Source of the DNA: Burkholderia sp. HI2500
Lineage (GTDB): Bacteria; Pseudomonadota; Gammaproteobacteria; Burkholderiales; Burkholderiaceae
Direction: 5' to 3'
DNA: 64,000 nucleotides
NCBI RefSeq assembly: GCF_002223055.1
Contig: NZ_NKFL01000004.1
Location: forward strand, 434,001-498,000
Below are positions 1-9,339 of this stretch, piece by piece (position 1 is the first letter of the stretch; every line of letters starts with the position of its first letter). A program made the position numbers and the translations under genes. The notes beneath the pieces were generated by a model. It had not been told where the DNA came from and ran no database searches. It worked only from the letters and a program-made list of their open reading frames with translations.

Positions 1-27
1 GTCGGTGAGGATTTCGCCGGGGATCAT
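1..27 (-). CDS. ureB: Urease beta subunit, first nine codons (gene cut by window edge)
   Basis: The minus strand starts with ATG at 27 and reads MIPGEILTD, the usual N-terminus of the urease beta subunit. The rest of the gene lies outside the window. It begins 8 bases after the ureA stop codon, so it is in the same transcript. UreB is one of the three structural subunits of nickel urease. Confidence 0.9.
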
Positions 28-35
28 GCGGGGCC

Positions 36-338
36 TCACGGAATCGGGTGATGGACGGTCACGAGTTTCGTGCCGTCGGGGAAGGTCGCCTCGACCTGGA
101 TGTCGGGAATCATCTCCGGCACGCCGTCCATCACGTCGTCGCGCGTGAGCAGCGTCGTGCCGTAGTGCATCACCTCGGCGACCGTCTTGCCGTCGCGCGC
201 GGCTTCCATCAGCGCGGCGGTGATGAAGGCGACCGCCTCCGGATAGTTGAGCTTCAGGCCGCGTGCGCGACGGCGCTCGGCCAGCAGCGCCGCCGTGAAG
301 ATCAGCAGCTTGTCCTTCTCGCGGGGAGTCAGTTTCAT
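36..338 (-). CDS. ureA: Urease gamma subunit
   Basis: The 100-residue product has the normal length and sequence of UreA ([20 protein letters not shown] at the start, [20 protein letters not shown] in the middle). It is the small structural subunit of cytoplasmic urease, which hydrolyses urea to ammonia and carbamate. ureB follows directly, while ureD lies 236 bases upstream on the same strand, an order common in Burkholderia. A sigma-54 promoter at 454-469 lies between ureD and ureA, so ureAB can be transcribed without the urt genes. Confidence 0.97.
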
Positions 339-453
339 GAAGGCAAACGTTCAGGAAAACGTAATTGTTATCGGTGCGTGCGCAACGGGGCGAACGCGCG
401 GTTCATCGTAGCACCGCGCTGTTTTGCGTGCGTCGTGTATCGGTTATGTAAGG

Positions 454-469
454 AGCAAGGCGCGTGCCA
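454..469 (-). promoter_or_regulatory. Sigma-54 promoter in front of ureAB
   Basis: The minus strand reads TGGCACGCGCCTTGCT. The -24 GG and -12 GC are exactly ten bases apart, and every conserved position of the consensus TGGCACG-N4-TTGCW is met. The predicted start is near 443, about 105 bases before the ureA ATG. Identified by eye; no score was computed. Confidence 0.85.
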
Positions 470-491
470 TGTGCATGGAACGCAGTGCGAT

Positions 492-526
492 GCGCGCTTG
501 TGGTGCGCGATGCATGGGCAACGTGC
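492..526. promoter_or_regulatory. Two imperfect NtrC-like dyads upstream of the ureA promoter
   Basis: Two 15-base elements resemble the NtrC core GCAC-N7-GTGC with one mismatch each: GCGC-N7-GTGC at 492-506 and GCAT-N7-GTGC at 512-526. Their centres are 20 bases apart, two helical turns. They lie about 50-80 bases upstream of the predicted sigma-54 start, closer than classical enhancers, so the assignment is tentative. Confidence 0.45.
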
Positions 527-574
527 AGCATCCGCCGCGACGCTGCGCCGAAACGGTGCGTGGTATGACCGCGC

Positions 575-2351
<1,777 letters not shown>

Positions 2352-2355
2352 CGCA

Positions 2356-3213
2356 TCATCGTCCAAGGTAAGACTCGATCACCGCATCGTCGCGCTTGAC
2401 CTGGTCGAGCGTGCCTTGCGCGAGCACCGCGCCTTCGGCCATCACCGTCACGCGGCCCGTGTCGCCCGCGAGCGCCGCGACGAATTCCATGTCGTGCTCG
2501 ACGACCATCATCGAGCAGGTGCCGCGCAGCGTGTTCAGCAGCTCGGCGAGCTCCATCGTCTCGTGATCGGTCATCCCGGCCGCCGGCTCGTCGAGCAGCA
2601 GCAGCGCGGGGCGCTGCATCAGCAGCATGCCGATCTCGAGCCGCTGCTTCTGCCCGTGCGACAGCTCGCCGGCCGCGCGAAAGGCCTGGCTCTCGAGGCC
2701 GATCAGCGCGAGCGTCTCCTCGATCTTCGCCTGCGCGGGGCGATCGAGCTTTGCGCGCAGCGACGCGAGCCAGCCCTTGTCGGTCTGCATCGCGAGTTCG
2801 AGGTTCTCCCACACCGGATGCTGTTCGAACACGGTCGGCTTCTGGAACTTGCGGCCGATGCCCGCGCGCGCGATCTCGGGCTCGTTCATCCGCGCGAGGT
2901 CGATCGTCTGGCCGAGAAACACCTTGCCCGCATCGGGGCGCGTCTTGCCGGTGATCACGTCCATCATCGTCGTCTTGCCCGCGCCGTTCGGGCCGATCAC
3001 GCAGCGCAGCTCGCCCGCGTCGATCGCGAGCGACAGCTTCTTCAGCGCGCGGAAGCCGTCGAAGCTCACCTCGATATCCTCGAGGTAGAGGATCGTGCCG
3101 TGCGACGTGTCGATGCCGAGCGGCACCACGCGCCCCATCGACGCGGTGCCGCTGACGGCCCGCCCTTCGTCCTCGGGCGGCGGCGTGAATTGGTAGAGGG
3201 CCGTTCCGTTCAT
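2356..3213 (-). CDS. urtD: Urea ABC transporter ATP-binding subunit UrtD
   Basis: Second ATPase of the urea importer, 285 residues. Walker A GPNGAGKT (about 74-81), the signature LSHGQKQRLEIG and Walker B ALLLLDEPAAGM are clear. The ABC domain is of the LivG type. Residues 1-40 are a family-variable extension. The ATG at 3213 overlaps the urtC stop (ATGA), giving translational coupling, and AAGGGG lies upstream as Shine-Dalgarno. Confidence 0.95.
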   Translation of the reverse strand: MNGTALYQFTPPPEDEGRAVSGTASMGRVVPLGIDTSHGTILYLEDIEVSFDGFRALKKLSLAIDAGELRCVIGPNGAGKTTMMDVITGKTRPDAGKVFLGQTIDLARMNEPEIARAGIGRKFQKPTVFEQHPVWENLELAMQTDKGWLASLRAKLDRPAQAKIEETLALIGLESQAFRAAGELSHGQKQRLEIGMLLMQRPALLLLDEPAAGMTDHETMELAELLNTLRGTCSMMVVEHDMEFVAALAGDTGRVTVMAEGAVLAQGTLDQVKRDDAVIESYLGR

Positions 3214-4397
3214 GCGCGTTTCCCCTTCGCGAGCACGGTTTCGACGAGGCCCATGATCCCGCGCGGCAGCAGCAGCGGCACCAGCACGAAGATCAGGCCG
3301 AGGAAGAACAGCCAGTATTCGGCGAAGTATGCGGTGAACAGGCTCTTCGCGCCGTTCACCGCGAATGCGCCGACGATCGGCCCGATCAGCGTGCCGCGCC
3401 CGCCCACCGCGACCCAGATCGCCATCTCGATCGAGTTGCCGGGCGACATCTCGCCGGGGTTGATGATGCCGACCTGCGGCACGTACAGCGCGCCCGCGAT
3501 CCCGCACAGCACGGCCGACACCGTCCACACGAACAGCTTGTACGCGAGCGGGCTGTAGCCGAGGAACATCAGCCGCGTCTCGCCGTCGCGCACCGCGGTG
3601 ACGACACGCCCGAGCTTGCTGGTGACGATCGCACGCGCGGCGATGAACGCGAGCACGAGCGTCGCGAACGTCAGCAGCAACAGCACCGTGCGCGTGCCGG
3701 GCGACGTGATCGCGAAGCCCGCGATGCGCTTGAAGTCGGTGAAGCCGTTGTTGCCGCCGAAGCCGGTCTCGTTGCGATAGAACAGCAGCATCGCGGCGAA
3801 CGTCATGGCCTGCGTGATGATCGACAGGTACACGCCCTTCACGCGCGAGCGGAACGTGAAGAAGCCGAACACCCACGCGAGCACGGCCGGCACGAGCACG
3901 ACGAGCGCGAGCGCCCATGCGAGATGTTGCGTGCCGCTCCAGTACCACGGCAACTGGTGCCAGTCGAGGAACACCATGAAGTCGGGCAGGTCGCTGCCGT
4001 ACTTGCCGTCGCGGCCGATCTCGCGCATCAGGTACATGCCGATCGCATAGCCGCCGAGCGCGAAGAACAGCCCGTGGCCGAGGCTCAGGATCCCGCAGTA
4101 GCCCCACACGAGATCGAGTGCGAGCGCGGCGATCGCGTAGCACATCAGCTTGTCGGTGAGCGTCATCGCGTACGCGGACAGATGGAACGCGCTCGACTCG
4201 GGCGCGACGAGCGCTGCGAGCGGCACGCCGATGCCGATCGCGACGCACAGCGCGATCAGCGCGAGCCACGCGCGCCGCGACAGCAGTGCGGGGCGGGGCG
4301 GCAGGCCGAGCGCGAAGCGCTCTTCCGCGCGTGCGGCGGCGGCGGGCGTCGGCGCATCGGCGGCCGGGTTGGACAACGAGTGAGTGAATGAAGTCAC
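3210..4397 (-). CDS. urtC: Urea ABC transporter permease UrtC
   Basis: LivM-type inner-membrane permease of 395 residues with about ten hydrophobic segments and the EAA-like stretch AVGGRGTLIGPIVGA near residue 330. A GTG at 4397 is chosen because a perfect GGAGG lies six bases before it and it starts just after the urtB stop. A GTG further upstream (4412) would put the start inside urtB without a Shine-Dalgarno. It pairs with UrtB to form the channel. Confidence 0.93.
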   Translation of the reverse strand: MTSFTHSLSNPAADAPTPAAAARAEERFALGLPPRPALLSRRAWLALIALCVAIGIGVPLAALVAPESSAFHLSAYAMTLTDKLMCYAIAALALDLVWGYCGILSLGHGLFFALGGYAIGMYLMREIGRDGKYGSDLPDFMVFLDWHQLPWYWSGTQHLAWALALVVLVPAVLAWVFGFFTFRSRVKGVYLSIITQAMTFAAMLLFYRNETGFGGNNGFTDFKRIAGFAITSPGTRTVLLLLTFATLVLAFIAARAIVTSKLGRVVTAVRDGETRLMFLGYSPLAYKLFVWTVSAVLCGIAGALYVPQVGIINPGEMSPGNSIEMAIWVAVGGRGTLIGPIVGAFAVNGAKSLFTAYFAEYWLFFLGLIFVLVPLLLPRGIMGLVETVLAKGKRA

Positions 4398-4398
4398 G

Positions 4399-6018
4399 TC
4401 AAGCCTCCGCACTGCGGCCCTTCGGGGCGAACATGCCCTGCGGACGTTTCTGGATGAACAGCACGATCATCACGAGCACCGCGATCTTCGCGAGCACGGC
4501 GCCCCAGAACGGCTCGATCGCCTTGCTCGCGAGGCCGAGCCCGAAGCCGCCGAGCACGGTGCCGGCGATCTGCCCGACGCCGCCGAGCACGACCGCCATG
4601 AACGAATCGATGATGTAGTTCTGGCCGAGGTCGGGGCCCACGTTGCCGATCTGCGACAGCGCGCAGCCGCCGAGGCCCGCGATGCCCGCGCCGAATGCGA
4701 ACGCATACGCGTCGACGCGCGCGGTCTTCACGCCGACGCACGCGGCCATCCGGCGGTTCTGCGTGACCGCGCGCACGAACAGGCCGAGCCGCGTCTTCGT
4801 CAGCACGGCCCACGCGACGAATACGACGGCGAGCGCGAAGGCGAGGATCGCGAGCCGGTTGTACGGCAGGATCAGGTTCTGCATCACGGTCACGCCGCCG
4901 CTCATCCACGACGGGTTCACGACCTGCACGTTCTGCGCGCCGAACAGCATCCGCGTTGCCTGGATCAGGATCAGGCTCACGCCGAAGGTGGCGAGCAGCG
5001 TCTCGAGCGGGCGCCCGTACAGGTGTCGCAGCACGAGCCGTTCGAGCACGATGCCGACGAGCGCGGCCGTCACGAACGACACCGGCACCGCGACGAGCGG
5101 ATACCAGTCGAACGCGCCGGGCGCGTAGCGCTGGATCAGCGTCTGCACAACATAGGTTGCGTATGCACCGATCATCAGGAATTCGCCGTGCGCCATGTTG
5201 ATCACGCCGATCAGCCCGTACGTGATCGCGAGGCCGAGCGCGGCGAGCAGCAGCACGCTGCCGAGCGACAGCCCGGCGAACAGCGTGCCGACGATCTCGC
5301 CGCGGCGCTGCAACCCGTGCAGCGTGTCGAGACCTTGCTGCGCGGCGTCGCGTACGCGCGCGTCGGGCTCCGCGTAGGTGCCGTCGGCGTTCTTCGCGAC
5401 GAGCGGGCGCAACTGCTCGATCATGTCGAGGTCCTGGCGCGCGGCCACCACCTGCACGGCTTCGAGGCGCTTCGCCGGATCGGCATCGTGCAGCGCGGCG
5501 ATCGCCCATAGTGCGTCGAGGCGGCGCTTCAGCGCGGGATCGGTTTCCTTCGCACGGGCGCGGTCGATCATCGGCTTGAGCGCCGGGTCGGGCGATTTCA
5601 GCAACGCATCGATCGCGTCGCGGCGTGCGGCGACGTCGGGCGACGCGAGCGCGAGCCCCGACAGCGCGCCCGTGATCTTCGTGCGCAGCAGGTTGTTCAG
5701 CATCACGGGCTGCGCGTCGCCGGCCGGCGTCGCGGCCTGCGTGAGCGCGTCGTGTGCGGTGTCGCCGGTCTGGATCAGCAGGCGGCCGTCGCCGGTGGCG
5801 AGCGCGTCGCCGGTCGACAGCGCGTTGAGCAGCGCGACGGCGCGCGGATCGGCGTCGGCGGCGAGCCGTTCGATCGCGGCTGTCTTCGCGTCGAAGTCGT
5901 CGCCGGCGAGCGCGGCGGTATCGGTGGCCGTCAGCGCGAACGCGGCGTGCGGCAACCCGCCCGCGAGGGCAGCGCACGCGACGATCGCGACGGCGGCTCG
6001 GCGAAAGCGTGTAGGCAT
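4399..6018 (-). CDS. urtB: Urea ABC transporter permease UrtB, long form with periplasmic N-domain
   Basis: LivH-type permease of 539 residues. Residues 1-28 are a signal peptide (ending HAAFA). About 200 residues of alanine-rich helical sequence follow, resembling HEAT-like repeats, and the membrane domain starts near residue 245 (GTLFAGLSLGSVLLLAALGL). The C-terminal half carries the permease features ITYGLIGVINMAHGEFLMIG and GGVGQIAGTVLGG. The N-terminal extension is known for proteobacterial UrtB. Its role is not established. Confidence 0.94.
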   Translation of the reverse strand: MPTRFRRAAVAIVACAALAGGLPHAAFALTATDTAALAGDDFDAKTAAIERLAADADPRAVALLNALSTGDALATGDGRLLIQTGDTAHDALTQAATPAGDAQPVMLNNLLRTKITGALSGLALASPDVAARRDAIDALLKSPDPALKPMIDRARAKETDPALKRRLDALWAIAALHDADPAKRLEAVQVVAARQDLDMIEQLRPLVAKNADGTYAEPDARVRDAAQQGLDTLHGLQRRGEIVGTLFAGLSLGSVLLLAALGLAITYGLIGVINMAHGEFLMIGAYATYVVQTLIQRYAPGAFDWYPLVAVPVSFVTAALVGIVLERLVLRHLYGRPLETLLATFGVSLILIQATRMLFGAQNVQVVNPSWMSGGVTVMQNLILPYNRLAILAFALAVVFVAWAVLTKTRLGLFVRAVTQNRRMAACVGVKTARVDAYAFAFGAGIAGLGGCALSQIGNVGPDLGQNYIIDSFMAVVLGGVGQIAGTVLGGFGLGLASKAIEPFWGAVLAKIAVLVMIVLFIQKRPQGMFAPKGRSAEA

Positions 6019-6167
6019 CGGGAAATCCTGTCGGGCGTGGGGAAGCGGATGCGTGCGGCGATGCGCGGGCGCGTGCGGTTCGTCACGGCAAGTGGGGCCG
6101 GCGCATCGGGTTCGGCATCGGCGTGCGAGCGGCACGTCGCGCGTGAAGCGCGACGCGCCGCCCGGCA

Positions 6168-7475
6168 TCAGGCGAGCGCCGCGCGCTGCCGGCGCAGGAA
6201 CGCCGGAATCGAGCTGACGATGTCCGGCTTGCCCTGGTTGCCTGCGATGAACGGGCTCCACGGTTGCGCGCGCACCGCGGTCTTGGTCTTCCACACCACG
6301 TTGAACTGCCCGTCGCCGCGAATTTCGCCGATCATCACCGGCTTGTGCAGGTGATGGTTGCCGTCCATCGCGAGCGTGAAGCCCGACGGTGCGGCCACCG
6401 TCTGGCCGATCATCGCGACGCGCACCTTGTCGACGTCGGTGCTCTTCGCCTTCTCGACGGCCTGCTTCCACATGTGGATGCCGACGTAGGTCGCTTCCAT
6501 CGGGTCGTTGGTCACGCGCTTCGCGCCGCCCGGCAGGTTGTTCGCCTTCACCCACGCGGCGAACTGGTCCTTGAACTTCGTGTTGGTCGGGTTCTTCACC
6601 GACATGAAGTAGTTCCACGCGGCGAGGTGGCCGACGAGCGGCTTCGTGTCGATCCCGCGCAGCTCTTCCTCGCCGACCGAGAACGCGACGACCGGCACGT
6701 CGGTCGCCTTGATCCCCTGGTTGCCGAGCTCCTTGTAGAACGGCACGTTCGAGTCGCCGTTGATCGTCGAGATCACGGTCGTCTTGCCGCCTTGCGAGAA
6801 GTTCTTGATGTTCGCGACGATGGTCTGATAGTCGCTATGGCCGAACGGCGTGTAGACCTCCTGAATATCCGCGTCCTTCACGCCCTTCGATTTCAGGAAC
6901 GCGCGCAGGATCTTGTTGGTCGTGCGCGGATAAACGTAGTCGGTGCCGAGCAGGAAGAAGCGCTTCGCGCCGCCGCCTTCCGCGCCCATCAGGTACTCGA
7001 CGGCCGGGATCGCCTGCTGGTTCGGCGCGGCGCCCGTATAGAACACGTTGCGCGACATTTCCTCGCCTTCGTACTGCACCGGGTAGTAGAGGAGGCCGTT
7101 CAGTTCCTCGAACACCGGTAGCACCGACTTGCGCGACACCGACGTCCAGCAGCCGAACACGCAGGCAACCTTGTCCTGCGTGAGCAGCTGGCGCGCCTTC
7201 TCCGCGAACAGCGGCCAGTTCGACGCGGGATCGACCACCACGGGCTCGAGCTTGCGGCCCATCACGCCGCCGCTCTTGTTGATGTCGGCGATCGTCATCA
7301 ACGCGGTGTCCTTCAGCGACGTCTCCGAGATCGCCATCGTGCCCGACAGCGAGTGCAGGATGCCGACCTTGATCGGGCCGGTGCCCGCGTCAGCCGCATG
7401 AGCGAACGGGCTCTTGCCCGCGAGCGCGAGTGCGCCGGCCATCGAACCGAACTTCAACAGACTGCGACGTTTCAT
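6168..7475 (-). CDS. urtA: Urea ABC transporter substrate-binding protein UrtA
   Basis: Periplasmic type-1 binding protein of 435 residues, first gene of the urt operon. The N-terminus MKRRSLLKFGSMAGALALAG resembles a twin-arginine signal (RRSLLK), with cleavage likely after HAADA or earlier. The mature part starts IKVGILHSLSGTMAISE, the classic UrtA/AmiC opening, and contains FGCWTSVSRKSVLPVFE. AAGGGGA precedes the ATG. A sigma-54 promoter lies 58-73 bases upstream. It captures urea for UrtBCDE. Confidence 0.96.
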   Translation of the reverse strand: MKRRSLLKFGSMAGALALAGKSPFAHAADAGTGPIKVGILHSLSGTMAISETSLKDTALMTIADINKSGGVMGRKLEPVVVDPASNWPLFAEKARQLLTQDKVACVFGCWTSVSRKSVLPVFEELNGLLYYPVQYEGEEMSRNVFYTGAAPNQQAIPAVEYLMGAEGGGAKRFFLLGTDYVYPRTTNKILRAFLKSKGVKDADIQEVYTPFGHSDYQTIVANIKNFSQGGKTTVISTINGDSNVPFYKELGNQGIKATDVPVVAFSVGEEELRGIDTKPLVGHLAAWNYFMSVKNPTNTKFKDQFAAWVKANNLPGGAKRVTNDPMEATYVGIHMWKQAVEKAKSTDVDKVRVAMIGQTVAAPSGFTLAMDGNHHLHKPVMIGEIRGDGQFNVVWKTKTAVRAQPWSPFIAGNQGKPDIVSSIPAFLRRQRAALA

Positions 7476-7532
7476 CGGGATCCCCTTGTCGTGTTGGATA
7501 TGCGCGCCGTGAAGGCGTCGGCCAACGAGTAA

Positions 7533-7548
7533 CGCAAGGCATGTGCCA
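7533..7548 (-). promoter_or_regulatory. Sigma-54 promoter of the urt operon
   Basis: The minus strand reads TGGCACATGCCTTGCG, with GG and GC ten bases apart as sigma-54 requires. The predicted start is near 7522, about 47 bases before the urtA ATG. Only the last base and the base after TGGCAC depart from the full consensus. Confidence 0.85.
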
Positions 7549-7559
7549 GTCGTGCGGAT

Positions 7560-7574
7560 GCACGTCCGGCGTGC
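7560..7574. promoter_or_regulatory. NtrC-type dyad upstream of the urt promoter
   Basis: GCAC-GTCCGGC-GTGC matches the NtrC core GCAC-N7-GTGC with both half-sites perfect. It is centred about 45 bases upstream of the predicted sigma-54 start. Nitrogen-limitation control of urea uptake by NtrC is known in other proteobacteria, so the pairing with a sigma-54 promoter supports function. Confidence 0.6.
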
Positions 7575-7664
7575 CTGCGCGGGGCGGTGCGGGGCGTCGG
7601 GACGGTGCGCATGACGCGTCGTGCAGCATGCGCGGTCCGTCGCGGTGCAGGTTCACGGGCGCAA

Positions 7665-7735
7665 ATGGTGCACGGTCGGGGTTCCCCGTTCCGGTGCCCG
7701 CACCTGCACGCGGTGCGGGCACCGTCGTGCACCAT
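7665..7735. repeat. Nested inverted repeat upstream of urtA
   Basis: An inner 13-base stem (7692-7704 with 7712-7724, seven-base loop) sits inside an outer 10-base stem ATGGTGCACG/CGTGCACCAT (7665-7674 with 7726-7735). The arms carry several GGTGC/GCACC half-sites like those NtrC binds. There is no T-run, so it is not an obvious terminator. It could be an enhancer cluster or an mRNA structure. Confidence 0.6.
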
Positions 7736-7799
7736 GACTTCGCACCGCGCAGGCAGGGCGCGGGCGCAGCACGGTGCCGTTGAAGTGATGAACCGGAGC

Positions 7800-7834
7800 G
7801 GAAAAGAGAAACGGGCACGCGATGCGTGCCCGTT
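7800..7834 (-). terminator. Intrinsic terminator of the PIMT-rhodanese unit
   Basis: On the minus strand AACGGGCACGC, a three-base loop and GCGTGCCCGTT form a perfect 11-base stem, followed by TTCTCTTTTCC. It lies about 70 bases after the rhodanese stop. Confidence 0.8.
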
Positions 7835-7903
7835 GGGGGGATCAGTGCGGCCGGCGGCAGGGTGCCGATCGGCGCGGCGGCGCGTGATGCGCTGCGGGCA
7901 GGA

Positions 7904-8227
7904 TCAGTAGCGCGGCACGGCCGGATCGACGTCGCGCGACCACGCGTCGATTCCGCCTTGCAGGTTGTACAGCTTCGTGAAGCCGCGCGATTCGAGGAAC
8001 ATCGCGACCTGCGCGCTGCGCATCCCGTGATGGCACACGCAGACGATTTCCGCTTCGTCGTCGAGCTCTTCGCTGCGCGCGGGAATCTGCTGCATCGGAA
8101 TCGATACGCTGCCGGCGATATGCGCGGTCGCGATTTCCCACGGTTCGCGCACGTCGAGCACGACCGGCGCGGGGCGCGCCTTGTCGCCGAGCCATTCCGC
8201 GAGCATCGCGGCCGTCAGGATCTGCAT
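7904..8227 (-). CDS. Single-domain rhodanese-like protein
   Basis: A 107-residue single rhodanese domain. The conserved VVLDVREPWE (22-31) is present. The active-site loop CHHGMRS (near 65-71) keeps the Cys and the Gly-x-Arg of sulfurtransferases, and the C-terminal QGGIDAW motif is intact. The likely role is cytoplasmic persulfide transfer; the substrate cannot be told. It starts 14 bases after the upstream methyltransferase gene, with GGAG six bases before ATG, so the two are co-transcribed. Confidence 0.93.
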   Translation of the reverse strand: MQILTAAMLAEWLGDKARPAPVVLDVREPWEIATAHIAGSVSIPMQQIPARSEELDDEAEIVCVCHHGMRSAQVAMFLESRGFTKLYNLQGGIDAWSRDVDPAVPRY

Positions 8228-8241
8228 GGTGGCTCCGCCGC

Positions 8242-8898
8242 TCAGAACTTGAAGCGCGACGGCTCGATCGCGTTGACGAGGTGGTCGATGTACGTTTCGA
8301 ACACGTCGGCGACGCGGTACTGCTTGTCGTCGATGCGCGTGATGATCTGCGCCTTCATCACCGGACGGCCGCCGACGAATGCCGCGAGGCGGCCGCCGAC
8401 CTTCAGCTGTTCGAGCATTTCCTGCGGCACGACGGGCAGGCCGCCCGCCACGCAGATCACGTCGTACGGCGCCTTGCCGGCCCAGCCGCGCGAACCGTCG
8501 CCGAGGACGACTTCCGCGTTGGTCACGCCGTCGTTGCGCAGGTTGTCTTCCGCGAACTTCGCGTTGGTCGGATCGATCTCGACGGCCGTCACGTGCTGCG
8601 CGCGGTGCGCGAACAGCGCAGCCAGGTAGCCGGAGCCGGCGCCGATCACGAGCACGTTCTCGTGTTTCTTGACCGTCAGCTCCTGCAGCACGCGCGCTTC
8701 GACGCGCGGGAACAGCATCTTGCCGTTGCCGCCGGGCAGCGGCAGTTCGAGGTCGGCGAACGCGAGATCGCGGTATTCGGCCTGAACGTAGTTTTCACGC
8801 TTGACGATCGACAGCAGGCCCAGGACGTCGAGATCCAGCACGTCCCACGGCCGGATCTGTTGTTCGATCATGTTGAAACGCGCGTTTTCGATATTCAT
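8242..8898 (-). CDS. Protein-L-isoaspartate O-methyltransferase family protein
   Basis: A 218-residue SAM-dependent methyltransferase of the PCMT family. The SAM-binding loop VLVIGAGSGYLAALFA (about 83-98) and acidic VTAVEIDP (105-112) are visible, and the N-terminus ENARFNMIEQQIRPWDV is typical of this Burkholderia group. It may repair isoaspartyl residues, but this subgroup has diverged from classical Pcm, so substrate is uncertain. Confidence 0.88.
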   Translation of the reverse strand: MNIENARFNMIEQQIRPWDVLDLDVLGLLSIVKRENYVQAEYRDLAFADLELPLPGGNGKMLFPRVEARVLQELTVKKHENVLVIGAGSGYLAALFAHRAQHVTAVEIDPTNAKFAEDNLRNDGVTNAEVVLGDGSRGWAGKAPYDVICVAGGLPVVPQEMLEQLKVGGRLAAFVGGRPVMKAQIITRIDDKQYRVADVFETYIDHLVNAIEPSRFKF

Positions 8899-9002
8899 GG
8901 TGTGGTCACGCAGCCTCGTCGGCCATCAGCGGGGATAGAGAAACTTCGTGATTGTACCAAAGGGGGCGGCCGCGAAGCCTTCAGGAGGCCTGCAACAGAC
9001 CT

Positions 9003-9260
9003 TTACCCCTTGCTCTTCTTGATCTGCGCCTCGAACGCGAGGTCGAGCTTGCTCGCCTTGCGCGGTTTTTTGGGGCCGAATTCGTCGACGAACTTGACGA
9101 ACTCGTCGAGCGGCAGCGGCTCGCAGCGCTTTTCGGCGGTGCCGCCGGAGCGGTCGACGAGATAAAACAGGCCGCCCGCCATCGCGACGGCCGCGAATTG
9201 CGGATTGCCGGAGCGGGTCTTCAGGCGTTCGACCGCGTGGGTCGCTTTGGTGGTGCGCAT
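9003..9260 (-). CDS. Conserved hypothetical protein (85 aa)
   Basis: Small basic protein starting MRTTKATHAVERLKTRSG and ending in a lysine-rich tail (AFEAQIKKSKG). Residues 22-33 (FAAVAMAGGLFY) are moderately hydrophobic but too short for a clear membrane helix. An upstream ATG at 9293 would add 11 residues that look random, so 9260 is preferred. I recognise no domain. It stands alone between the PIMT gene and hemN. Confidence 0.65.
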   Translation of the reverse strand: MRTTKATHAVERLKTRSGNPQFAAVAMAGGLFYLVDRSGGTAEKRCEPLPLDEFVKFVDEFGPKKPRKASKLDLAFEAQIKKSKG

Positions 9261-9339
9261 CGTGCGGAATCTGGCGGGGCGTAAGCCCCACACTGTATCA
9301 AACCGGCCGCCCGCGTGCGGCCGGCCGGGCCCGTCGGGC

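Larger units (their letters stand above)
7476..7903. other. urtA upstream region (no gene)
   Basis: This 428-base gap holds no credible reading frame. It contains the sigma-54 promoter (7533-7548), an NtrC-like dyad (7560-7574), a nested inverted repeat (7665-7735) and the terminator of the rhodanese unit (7800-7834), each listed separately. Confidence 0.8.
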
